The notes beneath the pieces were generated by a model that was not told the origin of the DNA, ran no database searches, and was given only the letters and a program-made list of their open reading frames with translations. From the NCBI GenBank assembly GCA_034437615.1, contig DAOTTW010000201.1, positions 1 to 59,622 of the forward strand: 59,622 nt of DNA, read 5' to 3'. This DNA comes from DAOTTW01 sp034437615 (GTDB lineage Bacteria; Chloroflexota; Anaerolineae; Aggregatilineales; Phototrophicaceae). The position numbers and the translations under genes are program-made. Every line of letters starts with the position of its first letter. The first letter of the stretch is position 1. Below are positions 39,484 through 48,637 of this stretch, one piece after another.

Positions 39484-40647
39484 TCACAGGGTTGTCGATA
39501 GGACATGTTGATAGATTTCGCGCAGGTTTGTGGCGGCATTCGCCCATGTAAACTGTTTGACGCGCTCTGCACCGCGCTGTATCAGGTCTTGTCGTAGGTT
39601 GCTGTCGTCTAAAACGCGCCTTAGCGCATTCGTCAGCGCGTCGGTGTCCAGTGGATCAACCATGATGGCGGCATCTCCGGCGACCTCTGGCAATGAAGAA
39701 ACGTTTGCCGTGACGACAGGTGTGTGGCAGGCCATGCCCTCCAAAATGGGAAAACCGAAGCCTTCGTACAGTGACGGGTAGGCGATGCACGTGGCAGCGC
39801 TATAGAGCGCGGGTAAATCTTCATCGTTCACATAGCCAATTAAGCGCACGTGTTCGGCCATGCCAAGCCGCGTGATCGTCTGATACATCTCGTCTTCAAG
39901 CCAGCCCTTGCCACCTGCAACCACAAGCTGCACATCATAGCCACGAGCACGCAATGCCGAAAGGCTTTCTATCAGCCGACTGTAATTTTTGCGTGGTTGC
40001 ACGGTGCCCACTGACAAGACGAACGGACGCGAGTCGATGCCGTATTTGTCGCGCATGTGCTGCTGCATTTGTGGGTCGGCCACGTGCTGAAAGCGTGGGT
40101 CTACACCGCTGAGCAACACTGTGATTTTAGCGGCGGGCGTGTTGTATAGCGCAATGATGTCATCTTTCGTCGCCTGCGAATCGGCAATGACATGATCGGC
40201 TCTCGCAATAGAGCGGGGTACGACAACATCCAGATAAGCGCGTAATTTCGGGCTAGCTGACTCCGGCACACGAGCGAACGATAGGTCATGTACGGTCAGG
40301 ATGGTGCGGGTTTGTCTGCGTGTGGGTGGCAGCACAAAATCCGTTGCATGATAAAGCTGAATCGGCCCCGTGAGGTAATCCACCGGGTAAGGTACGCTCG
40401 CACGCTGCCAGATACGCGCCCACCATTGCGGTGTGATGGTTGTTGTGCGCCATGTGAAATTGGCGGCGGGTGGTGCGGGTAAATGCGCTGCTGAAGCACC
40501 TGCCACGAACAAGCGATACGGCGTTTGTGCATCCTGTTTTGCCAGCGCAGCAACCAGATCACGCACTAAACGACCAATACCCGCCCCTTGTTCGTAGGCG
40601 GGCGTATAGTCTATGGCGATTACAGGCGATTGTTTGGAGCTAGCCAC
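39484..40647 (-). CDS. GT4-family glycosyltransferase
   Basis: 387 residues from a GTG at 40647; a TTG at 40653 is also possible, and neither has a clear ribosome site. It overlaps the end of the GtrA gene. GT-B fold: IAIDYTPAYEQGAGIGRLVRD at the N terminus, SVGTVQPRKNYSRLIE, and YEGFGFPILEGMACHTPVV with the E-x7-E motif typical of GT4. It adds a sugar from an NDP-sugar to a growing glycan, probably the surface polysaccharide built by the neighbouring genes. Last gene of that operon. Confidence 0.92.
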   Translation of the reverse strand: MASSKQSPVIAIDYTPAYEQGAGIGRLVRDLVAALAKQDAQTPYRLFVAGASAAHLPAPPAANFTWRTTTITPQWWARIWQRASVPYPVDYLTGPIQLYHATDFVLPPTRRQTRTILTVHDLSFARVPESASPKLRAYLDVVVPRSIARADHVIADSQATKDDIIALYNTPAAKITVLLSGVDPRFQHVADPQMQQHMRDKYGIDSRPFVLSVGTVQPRKNYSRLIESLSALRARGYDVQLVVAGGKGWLEDEMYQTITRLGMAEHVRLIGYVNDEDLPALYSAATCIAYPSLYEGFGFPILEGMACHTPVVTANVSSLPEVAGDAAIMVDPLDTDALTNALRRVLDDSNLRQDLIQRGAERVKQFTWANAATNLREIYQHVLSTTL

Positions 40648-41251
40648 CGTCAACGTCGTTGTAGGTCCACAGGCGATTTGCGGCGAAGTTCCAGATCATG
40701 ACAAAGAAGATGCCGATGAAGGTCGCGAGGTTTGTACCGAGGTTATTAGCCAGTTCAACGCTGGCGGTGTAGTCGGCGTTGAGGGACTGAATAGCGCTGA
40801 CGACCAACCCGCCCAATGCGACATAGGATAGCGTAATCCATGTGGTGCGGGCCAGCCAACCAATCACGCTGACGATGGCAAATTGCGATAACTGCCGCCG
40901 GATCGAGCGACTGCGCGAATCCGGGTAGGTCCAGTAGCGATTCCAGAGGAAGTTATGGATCACGGCCAGTGTAAACGATGTCGTTACGGTGATGGCCACG
41001 TTGATGTCAGTCACAGGGGGTAGGATTGTACGCTGCAACAGGTTCAACGTCCCCAGATCGACCACTGCACCGAGTAAGCCGACGGTTGCGAATTTCAGAA
41101 AGCGCTCAATCTCGACGGCTTTGCTGCCGCCGAAACGCATTGCAATCGCCCGATAGATGCCATCAACGGGCATTTTGACAGCACGGGCTTGTTCTTCGCT
41201 TGCTTCCATGACCTGTTCAGCGACCTGTTCAGCGCCTGTTGCCTGTGTCAT
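40640..41251 (-). CDS. GtrA-family membrane protein
   Basis: 203 residues with four membrane segments from ~50 on: FLKFATVGLLGAVVDLGTLN, then a segment around HNFLWNRYWTY (family signature), VIGWLARTTW, and the closing ANRLWTYNDVDGG. GtrA proteins are thought to flip or stabilise polyprenyl-linked sugars used in glycan modification. The AAAGGA ribosome site supports the ATG. The N-terminal 45 residues hold a short AEQVAEQV duplication. It lies between the O-antigen ligase and GT4 genes in the polysaccharide operon. Confidence 0.9.
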   Translation of the reverse strand: MTQATGAEQVAEQVMEASEEQARAVKMPVDGIYRAIAMRFGGSKAVEIERFLKFATVGLLGAVVDLGTLNLLQRTILPPVTDINVAITVTTSFTLAVIHNFLWNRYWTYPDSRSRSIRRQLSQFAIVSVIGWLARTTWITLSYVALGGLVVSAIQSLNADYTASVELANNLGTNLATFIGIFFVMIWNFAANRLWTYNDVDGG

Positions 41252-41310
41252 GCTGGTCCTTTGTCGTCGTGTGATCGTCTGTCTGTTTGCTTTTTCGCTT
41301 GCGTATTGCG

Positions 41311-42795
41311 TTATGTGTGGGCCTGCTGTTGCTGATGCTGCAAGATGGCCAGAATAGCGAGCAACCCACCAAGATGTAAAAATAAATTGTTGACATAAAG
41401 ATTATCAAGAAAGCTGTGAGCCGATAAATATGCCCATGTCCCCAGCAGGCCGACACAAGCGAAGCGTGCCAACACATCGGGATGCCTGCGCGTTCGCCAG
41501 GTGACCCAGGAAACACCGATCCATAGCCCCAAGTATGCAAGGACGCCAACTATGCCAGCCTCACCGAAAATATTCAAGTAGTAGTTGTGGGCGTGTCCCA
41601 GCGCTTCCGGCCAGTTAAGCAGGCGGTAATCATCGTAGACGATTTCATAATTGCCCAGGCCCACACCGAACCAGGGATTTGCCTCGGCCATGAAGATAGC
41701 CGCTTGCCAATGTGCGAGCCGTTCAACCACTGCGTAATTGGCAGATGTGATGTCTACGCCGCGTACATCATCGAACGCGAAAAATTCCTCGGTTGAACTG
41801 CTGATGCGTGCGACAACTGAGGCGGGCAACAGGCCACTGAGCCACATACTGCCTGCAATTGCCATTACAGTCAGCGCTAGCAGCACGCTTTGCCACAACT
41901 TGCGGGGCAGTGCGAAGGCGACGACTGCGAAGGCGACGACCAGGCTTAGCCATGCGCCCCGGCTCCATGAAGCGACGATGCCTGCCAGCAGCAATCCGGT
42001 TACAAGCGCATAAAACAGGCTCCACAGGGCATAGGCGCTGCTGATCTGACGATGCAAGCGCCAGTAGCGATAATTGCGCAGGCTATAGCCAATGGCTAGC
42101 ATTGCGCTAAATGGTGCTATCAGGCCCAGGAAGCCGCCGAAGGGGTTGGGCTGGCCGAAGGTGCCGAATGCGCGGAAAAAGCGATCAAGGATCAGCAGGT
42201 GATCCGCGCCGCTACCTCCGAAGAAGATATACAGGCCCACACAGGCGTTACCAGCAGCAGCCAGCGCCAAACTGAACGCAATCCACTGCCAGCGGCCAGC
42301 AGCGCGCCCCATTTGCAGCAGCAGCGCGATCAGCAGCAGCACAATTAGCCACTTCAGCCACTCGGTCAGCATCGTGCCCAGCGATGCAGCAGTGAAAGCC
42401 GTCAAACCAGTTGCGACGATGAAAATCAGCAACAGCGCGTAAATCGGGGACCATTGGAATTGCAGCAGGGGGCGCTTTGTGACGATGCGCTGCATGATGA
42501 TGGCTGCGATAAAGACGACAAACGCAATTTGCCCGATGTCCAATGGCAGTTGTATCGTGGATTCTGTCGCGATGAGCGTGCGTAACGGTGCCAGGACTAG
42601 CATGATGGTCAGCGCTGCAAAAGGTGTGATGGCCGACAGGATGGCAAATGCGACGACGACGAATAACAGGGCCGACCATTCAACGGGCAGCACGACGAGC
42701 GTCAAGCCGCTAGCCAGGGCCGCCAGCGCACCGAAAAGCCTCAGCGCATTCGGGTTAACTTGTGGATGTTGTACTCGTGTTATTGTCGAAGTCAC
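41311..42795 (-). CDS. O-antigen ligase/Wzy-like polytopic protein
   Basis: 494 residues from a GTG that overlaps the previous stop by GTGA; an ATG at 42861 would overlap the epimerase more deeply. About eleven membrane segments. The Wzy_C-type loop holds SWSRGAWLSLVV and, further on, WQAAIFMAEANPWFGVGLGNYE and LGHAHNYYLNIFGEAGI, the H-N-x-x-L motif typical of WaaL/Wzy ligases. It polymerises or attaches lipid-linked glycans. A second such domain is in the GH-like fusion 1 kb upstream. Confidence 0.9.
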   Translation of the reverse strand: MTSTITRVQHPQVNPNALRLFGALAALASGLTLVVLPVEWSALLFVVVAFAILSAITPFAALTIMLVLAPLRTLIATESTIQLPLDIGQIAFVVFIAAIIMQRIVTKRPLLQFQWSPIYALLLIFIVATGLTAFTAASLGTMLTEWLKWLIVLLLIALLLQMGRAAGRWQWIAFSLALAAAGNACVGLYIFFGGSGADHLLILDRFFRAFGTFGQPNPFGGFLGLIAPFSAMLAIGYSLRNYRYWRLHRQISSAYALWSLFYALVTGLLLAGIVASWSRGAWLSLVVAFAVVAFALPRKLWQSVLLALTVMAIAGSMWLSGLLPASVVARISSSTEEFFAFDDVRGVDITSANYAVVERLAHWQAAIFMAEANPWFGVGLGNYEIVYDDYRLLNWPEALGHAHNYYLNIFGEAGIVGVLAYLGLWIGVSWVTWRTRRHPDVLARFACVGLLGTWAYLSAHSFLDNLYVNNLFLHLGGLLAILAILQHQQQQAHT

Positions 42796-43727
42796 ACGAT
42801 GTCGCGGAAATAGCTGATCGTCTTTGCTAAGCCATCGGGCAAGGCCACTTTGGGTTCCCATTGCAGCACCTCACGAGCGCGTGAGTTATCCGGTCGGCGC
42901 GTTTGTGGGTCGCCGGCGATGCGTTCTGCTTCTTTGAAAACGACACCTGCCTGGTTGTGTGCGATTTCGTTTACGATCTCAGCGAATTCCAGGATCGTAA
43001 TTTCGTGCGTGGTGCCGATGTTCACTGGCTCCACGAAATCCGAGTGCAACAGGCGATAAATACCCTCAACCAGATCGTCAACGTATTGGAAGCAGCGCGT
43101 TTGTGAGCCATCGCCATAGACGGTCAGCGCCTCACCACGCAAAGATTGCCCGATGAAATTCGGCACGACACGGCCATCGTCAAGGCGCATACGCGGCCCG
43201 TAGGTGTTGAAGATGCGCACGATGCGCGTATCCAGCCCATGTTGCCGATGATAGGCCATCACAAGCGCCTCTGCAAAGCGCTTGGCCTCATCGTAGACGC
43301 CGCGTGGCCCGATGGGGTCCACGTTACCAGCGTAGCTTTCTTTTTGCGGGTGTTCCAGCGGATTGCCATAGACCTCTGATGTCGAAGCCAATACGAAGCG
43401 TGCTTGCTTGGCTTTTGCGAACCCTAGCGCGTTGTGTGTGCCAAGTGCGCCGACCTTCAGCGTAGGGATGGGGTGCTTGAGGTAGTCGATAGGGCTGGCT
43501 GGTGAGGCGAAATGTAAGACCGCGTCGAAATCACCAGAGGCATAGATGAAGTTACTCACGTCATGATGGATGAATTCAAAGCGTGTATCGCCAAAGTGAT
43601 GACTGATGTTATCGACGTTGCCTGTGATGAGGTTGTCCATCACGACAACATGATGCCCTTCGGCAAGGAAGCGGTCACACAGATGTGAGCCGACGAACCC
43701 TGCACCTCCGGTAATGAGTACTCGCAA
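42792..43727 (-). CDS. UDP-glucuronate decarboxylase-like NAD-dependent epimerase
   Basis: 311 residues, starting at TTG with AAAGGA 8 bases upstream. Short-chain dehydrogenase fold: VLITGGAGFVGSHLCD, HFASPASPIDY, STSEVYG, the catalytic YDEAKR (Y-x-x-x-K), and IFNTYGPRMRLDDGRVVPN typical of UXS. It probably makes UDP-xylose from UDP-glucuronate, feeding the glycan pathway. A related UDP-sugar epimerase is possible. The stop overlaps the O-antigen ligase start. Confidence 0.9.
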   Translation of the reverse strand: MRVLITGGAGFVGSHLCDRFLAEGHHVVVMDNLITGNVDNISHHFGDTRFEFIHHDVSNFIYASGDFDAVLHFASPASPIDYLKHPIPTLKVGALGTHNALGFAKAKQARFVLASTSEVYGNPLEHPQKESYAGNVDPIGPRGVYDEAKRFAEALVMAYHRQHGLDTRIVRIFNTYGPRMRLDDGRVVPNFIGQSLRGEALTVYGDGSQTRCFQYVDDLVEGIYRLLHSDFVEPVNIGTTHEITILEFAEIVNEIAHNQAGVVFKEAERIAGDPQTRRPDNSRAREVLQWEPKVALPDGLAKTISYFRDIV

Positions 43728-43817
43728 TGCAACGATCCTTTGTTTGTGCTGGCTGTACGCTATTTTGATAATGATGATAGCTCGCAGAGTGTAGCATAAA
43801 GCCAGCGAGAAAACAGG

Positions 43818-46800
43818 TTATGCATAAGCAGGGCACTGTATCCGATTTTCACCGTCCACGTTTTCTTGTGGTGCTACCACAAGGCGTACCAGGGCTAACA
43901 AAAGCACAAATACATAGGCCAGATCATTGACGTACACGCTGTTATCGACCAGCCCATGTGCCAGCAGATTCGCCATGCTGCCCATGACACCCACGATGAC
44001 GGCATACAGGTAGGTATTTTGTTCGCTGAGCGTTATGTAAGCCTTCCAAGCAGCGGACCAAAATACCATCTGTAACCAGACGAAAACCAAAACGCCGAAC
44101 ACGCTCAGCCGTATCCAGAAATCCAGAATGAAATTGTGCGGATGCGAGAGGTCACTATCCCAGATGGCATCAGGTCGGATGTAATGACCCCGATAGGCAT
44201 ACAGGAATTGGTCCAGCCCTAAGCCAGTGATGGGGTTATCGCGGATGATGGCGAGGGCGCTTTCCCAGACGCGCAGGCGCAAGAAGTTCGTGCCTGTCGA
44301 TAGATCGAGCAGGCTGGCAAAACGCGCTGAGACTTGCGTCAGGATGCCGATGATCGCAGCACCCAACGCCGCCAATGCGCCCAACGGCAGCAGCGCACGC
44401 CGCCGATAAACCAGCCACGTCACGACTGCAATGCCTGCTGGTACGCCAAGCAGCAACGCGCCGACACTCTGCGTCAGTGCCAGGGCCAGCAGCAAAATCA
44501 ATGCTGTGATGCTGGCGAAAATGCGGCGGTTGCGGTCTGTTGGGATGAAGACAAATGCCAGCGCAAACGGCAAACAGCGCCCCAGGAATAGCCCGACGTT
44601 GTTCGGTGAGCCGTAGACGCTTGCAAGGCGACGCGCTCCGGCCTCTGCTGTGATAATGGCGTCACCGCGCACATACAAAAACAATCCGATCAGCGCGACC
44701 AGCAAGCCAGCAAGCAACAGCGTATCCACGAGGCACAGCACATCGCGCTGTGATGGCTTCAAGCTGCGCAGCATGACGTAAAACAAGAACGGCTCCAGCA
44801 TCAGGGTGCGCAACTCAGTGATCGCACGGCCTGCATCATTTGCCCACAACAGGGATACGATGCCCAACGCCAGCCATGCCGCTAACGCATAATCCAACGG
44901 ATACAACGCAGGCCATACAAGCGGCTGCCCAGCACGCCGACGCTGACCCCACTGCATCAGCATTCGCAAGGCCCACGCCGCAAACGTAATCAGCAACAGC
45001 AATTCTGACATGGGGAAGGCGAATGTGTAGAGTTCGACGGGAAACAGGAAAAAAGGCGCAAAGAGCAGCGTCAGCAGCAGGCCATGCAGGATGCGGTTGA
45101 AGATCAGCGCGAACAGCACCAGCGCCGCGATAATCGTCAGGACCAGGCCCGGCTCTAGTGCTATCAGGCCGCCGGATAGCACGATCAATACACCAAGCTG
45201 TAAGGCATCGCGCCGAAATAGCGCCGGGAGGCCATCACCGAACGTAAGCAACATGCCGACCAGCATCGCCAACGAGGTTATCAGGCCGATAAAAAGCTGA
45301 CTTACGTCACCGACACGACGCAATACCTGCATCAATGGCTGCGCCACACGTCCCCATTGCACGCGCCACGCGGAAATCAGCACAGCGATAGCCGCTATGC
45401 CTGCACTGAGCCAGGCATAGGCGATTTGTGTGTTATAGGGTGCCGCTAGATTGCCACCGCTGACCGCGTAGCCTGCAATCGCCCACTGATCCCAGCCTTT
45501 ATCGGTGATGATGCGCAGTGTGTGCTGCTCGTGCGCTAGATCACGCGCAACTGCCACTGTATTTAATTCGGGCAGATCACTGGCGCTGCGCAGATGGATA
45601 TAGGGCGTGCCGCTGCTGTCGCGTGGGGTGGCGTTGGCGGGTTGGCCGTCTGTGGTGGGATACAGAAATGCGGAGTAGTCACCCTCGCGCACATGCAGCG
45701 CGACATCACGCCCGATGAAATCAAACTCAAGCTGGCTATCGCTGGTCTCTAGCCAGCCGATGTCTGCGCCCAGGTCGCCAAACGTCCAGACGCCGCTATA
45801 ACGCGCATACGGTGTGATCGGATGATGCAAGCCGTTCGTCGCCGCCTGTGGAATTTGACGTTGTACCAGCGCTTGCCAGAGGGCCGTCGGTTCGCCGTCC
45901 TGGTTAATCAGCGCAAAACCCCATTGGGCGCTGTCTGCTGGTGCGTTTGGCTGCCAGTGATGCAGTATCATGCCACCAAGCCAGGGCCATTCACGTTCGG
46001 CACGGTCCAGCGCTTGCAGCGTGTAATTGATTTGCTGCTGGGGCGAGACCTGACCCCAGATGGACGCAGCACCGGACCAATCCGCAGGCAGCGCGTTCCA
46101 GCCCCAATTACCTGCCCACAGCGCTTTGCGACCGTCGCCATTGGCCTGCATGACCTCACGCAATGCAATCATCCGCGAGAAGTTCAAGCGGTCATTGTGC
46201 ACGAGGCGATCATCCGGCGTATGGTCGAAGCCATAGGGCTTGGCGGCGACTGCATCCATGTAATTAGCAGCACCGAGGGCGTACATGCGCTCTAGATATA
46301 AGATGTCGCTGAGGTTCATGCCGCCTGTTTCAGTGGTGGGGGCCAGCGCAGCAGCCAGCACCGTAGCACGCTCGTCGGCGCTGTGGATGGCATCATAGCC
46401 CGCTTGCAGCAGGGCGGCATACTGCGCCGGATTCGGCTGCGTTAAGCCCCAGGCATCATCCAGGTTGGGTTCATCCCAGATTTGATAATGGTCGATGCTG
46501 TCGCCGTAACGCTGTGCAAAGGCTTGTGTAAAGGCTGCAAGGTCGGCGGGGTCTGCTGGCGGGATGGTCGTCTGCTCTGCGTAGCGTTCGGGGCGTGCCC
46601 ATGCAGGGGTGTGCATAAACACGACAAGCAGGCGCATGTCCGCGTAGTCATCAACCGCCGCGACGATTTCATCCCAGTTTGACCAATCATAAGCGCCTTG
46701 CTGCGGCTCTAGCTGGTCCCAGTAGGCGAATTGGCGCACCCAACGCACGTTTGCCCGTTGCATCCAGTCCAGGTGTTGCGCCAATTCGTCGGCAGCGTAT

Positions 46801-46976
46801 TGCAGCAGGTCCGCATTCACACCCAAACGCGGCACCCGATAGGGCAAGTCGTCGCTCTGGGTCGCATCGGCGTAGCCGCGCAATGCAAAATCACGGGCAC
46901 CTTGTGTGGCTAGCGCTGTGATGACACTGCCGGAGAGCGCCAGCAACGCCGCGACAAAAATCAGCACAGGACGCAT
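43818..46976 (-). CDS. Glycoside-hydrolase-like domain fused to an O-antigen-ligase-like membrane domain
   Basis: 1052 residues from the ATG that shares its A with the previous stop (TGATG). A signal segment (~3-24) is followed by a TIM-barrel glycosidase-like region of clan A type: WMQRANVRWVRQFAYWDQLE, YQIWDEPNLDDAW with the acid/base Glu (169), and ALWAGNWGWNALP, where active enzymes have a nucleophile Glu in a T-E-F-G-W context but here an Asn (290) stands. A beta-sandwich region follows (~385-500). From ~505 there are about fourteen membrane segments with the O-antigen ligase pattern, including LGLDQFLYAYRGHY and LSHPHNFILDFW. Possibly a polymerase carrying a glycan-binding, non-catalytic domain. 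Confidence 0.8.
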   Translation of the reverse strand: MRPVLIFVAALLALSGSVITALATQGARDFALRGYADATQSDDLPYRVPRLGVNADLLQYAADELAQHLDWMQRANVRWVRQFAYWDQLEPQQGAYDWSNWDEIVAAVDDYADMRLLVVFMHTPAWARPERYAEQTTIPPADPADLAAFTQAFAQRYGDSIDHYQIWDEPNLDDAWGLTQPNPAQYAALLQAGYDAIHSADERATVLAAALAPTTETGGMNLSDILYLERMYALGAANYMDAVAAKPYGFDHTPDDRLVHNDRLNFSRMIALREVMQANGDGRKALWAGNWGWNALPADWSGAASIWGQVSPQQQINYTLQALDRAEREWPWLGGMILHHWQPNAPADSAQWGFALINQDGEPTALWQALVQRQIPQAATNGLHHPITPYARYSGVWTFGDLGADIGWLETSDSQLEFDFIGRDVALHVREGDYSAFLYPTTDGQPANATPRDSSGTPYIHLRSASDLPELNTVAVARDLAHEQHTLRIITDKGWDQWAIAGYAVSGGNLAAPYNTQIAYAWLSAGIAAIAVLISAWRVQWGRVAQPLMQVLRRVGDVSQLFIGLITSLAMLVGMLLTFGDGLPALFRRDALQLGVLIVLSGGLIALEPGLVLTIIAALVLFALIFNRILHGLLLTLLFAPFFLFPVELYTFAFPMSELLLLITFAAWALRMLMQWGQRRRAGQPLVWPALYPLDYALAAWLALGIVSLLWANDAGRAITELRTLMLEPFLFYVMLRSLKPSQRDVLCLVDTLLLAGLLVALIGLFLYVRGDAIITAEAGARRLASVYGSPNNVGLFLGRCLPFALAFVFIPTDRNRRIFASITALILLLALALTQSVGALLLGVPAGIAVVTWLVYRRRALLPLGALAALGAAIIGILTQVSARFASLLDLSTGTNFLRLRVWESALAIIRDNPITGLGLDQFLYAYRGHYIRPDAIWDSDLSHPHNFILDFWIRLSVFGVLVFVWLQMVFWSAAWKAYITLSEQNTYLYAVIVGVMGSMANLLAHGLVDNSVYVNDLAYVFVLLLALVRLVVAPQENVDGENRIQCPAYA

Positions 46977-48595
46977 CAGCGCGACCACACCGGGACGGAC
47001 GAGCCGCCATCAAACGTCAGTTGATACGAAACACGGGTTGCGACCTCTACCATCCAGATGTTGCCCTGATAGACGACTGCGATATGCTCAGCATCAGGAC
47101 TCCAGGCGAAATCACGTGAGGTCAGGCCCGTAAGCTGCGATTCAGCCTCGATACCGGCTTGGCCATCGGGCGGGAAGATCACGCGGGCATTGCTGCCGTC
47201 ACGGTCTGCGACCAGCAGATCATATTCGCCGCTGACGCTGCTAAAGGGGTCACGGGCGCGCAGATAGGCCATGTAACCCTGTGGGAACGTCGAACCGGGC
47301 GCTTCTAATGGTGGTGAAAATTGCGGCGAGGACCACATGCCTGCTTTATCGACGACCTTGCCTTCAAAGGAGCCGGAGACATCTGTAACAGTCACGTCAA
47401 AGGCGGGGCTGCGATCGGGCGGTTCGCCACCCACAGGTGGACCATGCACGGTTGTGGCGATCAGGTCACTATCCCAGGACCAGGAGAGATTCGGACGCCA
47501 TGACCAGGGTAGTGTCGTGCGGAAATTGGCGAATTCCAGCAGCGGCACGAGTTCACCTTGATTATCCACGATGCCGACTGCGCTAGCCTGTGACCACGCC
47601 AGCTTTTCGCCATCCGGTGACCACTTATAGACCGTGCCCCACCAGCCCGAATAGCCGCCGCCAGATTCATTGACGATCTGCCGCACGTTGAGCGCATCGC
47701 CCGTTTGAGGGTCTACGCGCATGGTCAGCACGTTGTTCAGCGCCTTCCAGCCGGGGAATAAATCCTGCACTTCACCAGTGGAATAGCTGACGACATTCTG
47801 CTGATTCGGTATCCACTCGGCATAGAGCACGTCGGTAGGCACCAATTGCACGGGGCTGTTGTTACCCGTCGTCTCGATCACCCATAGCTCATTGACGAAG
47901 GCTTGTTCGTCCTGGGCATCTGCCGTATACAGCAGGTAGCGGCCATCTGGTGTCAGGCTCATCACGAGGCCGTCCAGCGTGCCGCGTGTGGTGATGGGGC
48001 GCTTGGTTGTGCTATTGCCCTTGATGACCCAGGCGTTACCGTTGTTGACATAGGCCAGCGTACCCGTCACTGGGATGGGTTCGAGGTTTGCATCCAGACC
48101 GACGACAATTACCTCGTTGACAGGTTGCTCGATGATGGTGGGCTGACCCAATTGCACGCGGTCTGCCAGTTCGCCATCGTTGAAGATCAACTGATAGCAG
48201 GTTTCCTGTAGGCCGTTCTGCCCAACGCGCAGCAAGCGCTCCTCGCCCGGTTCCAGGCCCTCGTTGAATTGCTGATCGCGCTCGTAGGGGATTTCCTCAC
48301 GTTCACAGCTTTCTTCTTCGGTGACGCGCACAATGGTGATGCGCATCCCGTCGCTGATTTGCGTGAACGGCGGCGGGTTGATGCGGTCGAGGTCGTCGTT
48401 GAACGTGATGTCTGCTTGTTGCAGGAATTCGTCAACAGTCATCGTGTCATCTAGCTGGAAGGTCAGTTCACGGCCATCAACCACCACCGAAACAGTGATG
48501 ACAGGTGCTTGCGGTGCGGGTTGGCAGGCCGCCAGCACGGATAAAACCAGTAACAAGAGGGCTATACGGATGTGGCGTATGCGGTGTGTGGTCAT
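46976..48595 (-). CDS. Lipoprotein with DUF348, G5 and TolB-type propeller domains
   Basis: 539 residues. Signal peptide with lipobox LSVLAAC (Cys24). Residues ~30-95 resemble DUF348 (VDGRELTFQLDDTMTVDEFL). Residues ~98-165 read as a G5 domain: REEIPYERDQQFNEGLEPGE, LRVGQNGLQETCYQLI and EQPVNEVIVVG. These two are the wall-binding units seen in Rpf/YabE proteins. The rest is a PD40/WD-like propeller with SLTPDGRYLLYTAD, YKWSPDGEKLAWSQ and FAWSPDAEHIAVVYQGNIWM. It is the first gene of the polysaccharide operon, coupled to the GH-ligase fusion, suggesting surface glycan recognition. Confidence 0.82.
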   Translation of the reverse strand: MTTHRIRHIRIALLLLVLSVLAACQPAPQAPVITVSVVVDGRELTFQLDDTMTVDEFLQQADITFNDDLDRINPPPFTQISDGMRITIVRVTEEESCEREEIPYERDQQFNEGLEPGEERLLRVGQNGLQETCYQLIFNDGELADRVQLGQPTIIEQPVNEVIVVGLDANLEPIPVTGTLAYVNNGNAWVIKGNSTTKRPITTRGTLDGLVMSLTPDGRYLLYTADAQDEQAFVNELWVIETTGNNSPVQLVPTDVLYAEWIPNQQNVVSYSTGEVQDLFPGWKALNNVLTMRVDPQTGDALNVRQIVNESGGGYSGWWGTVYKWSPDGEKLAWSQASAVGIVDNQGELVPLLEFANFRTTLPWSWRPNLSWSWDSDLIATTVHGPPVGGEPPDRSPAFDVTVTDVSGSFEGKVVDKAGMWSSPQFSPPLEAPGSTFPQGYMAYLRARDPFSSVSGEYDLLVADRDGSNARVIFPPDGQAGIEAESQLTGLTSRDFAWSPDAEHIAVVYQGNIWMVEVATRVSYQLTFDGGSSVPVWSR

Positions 48596-48637
48596 GGGGT
48601 TGCTGTGCCTGATGGTGTGTGCGTTTTCGGCGTTGCG

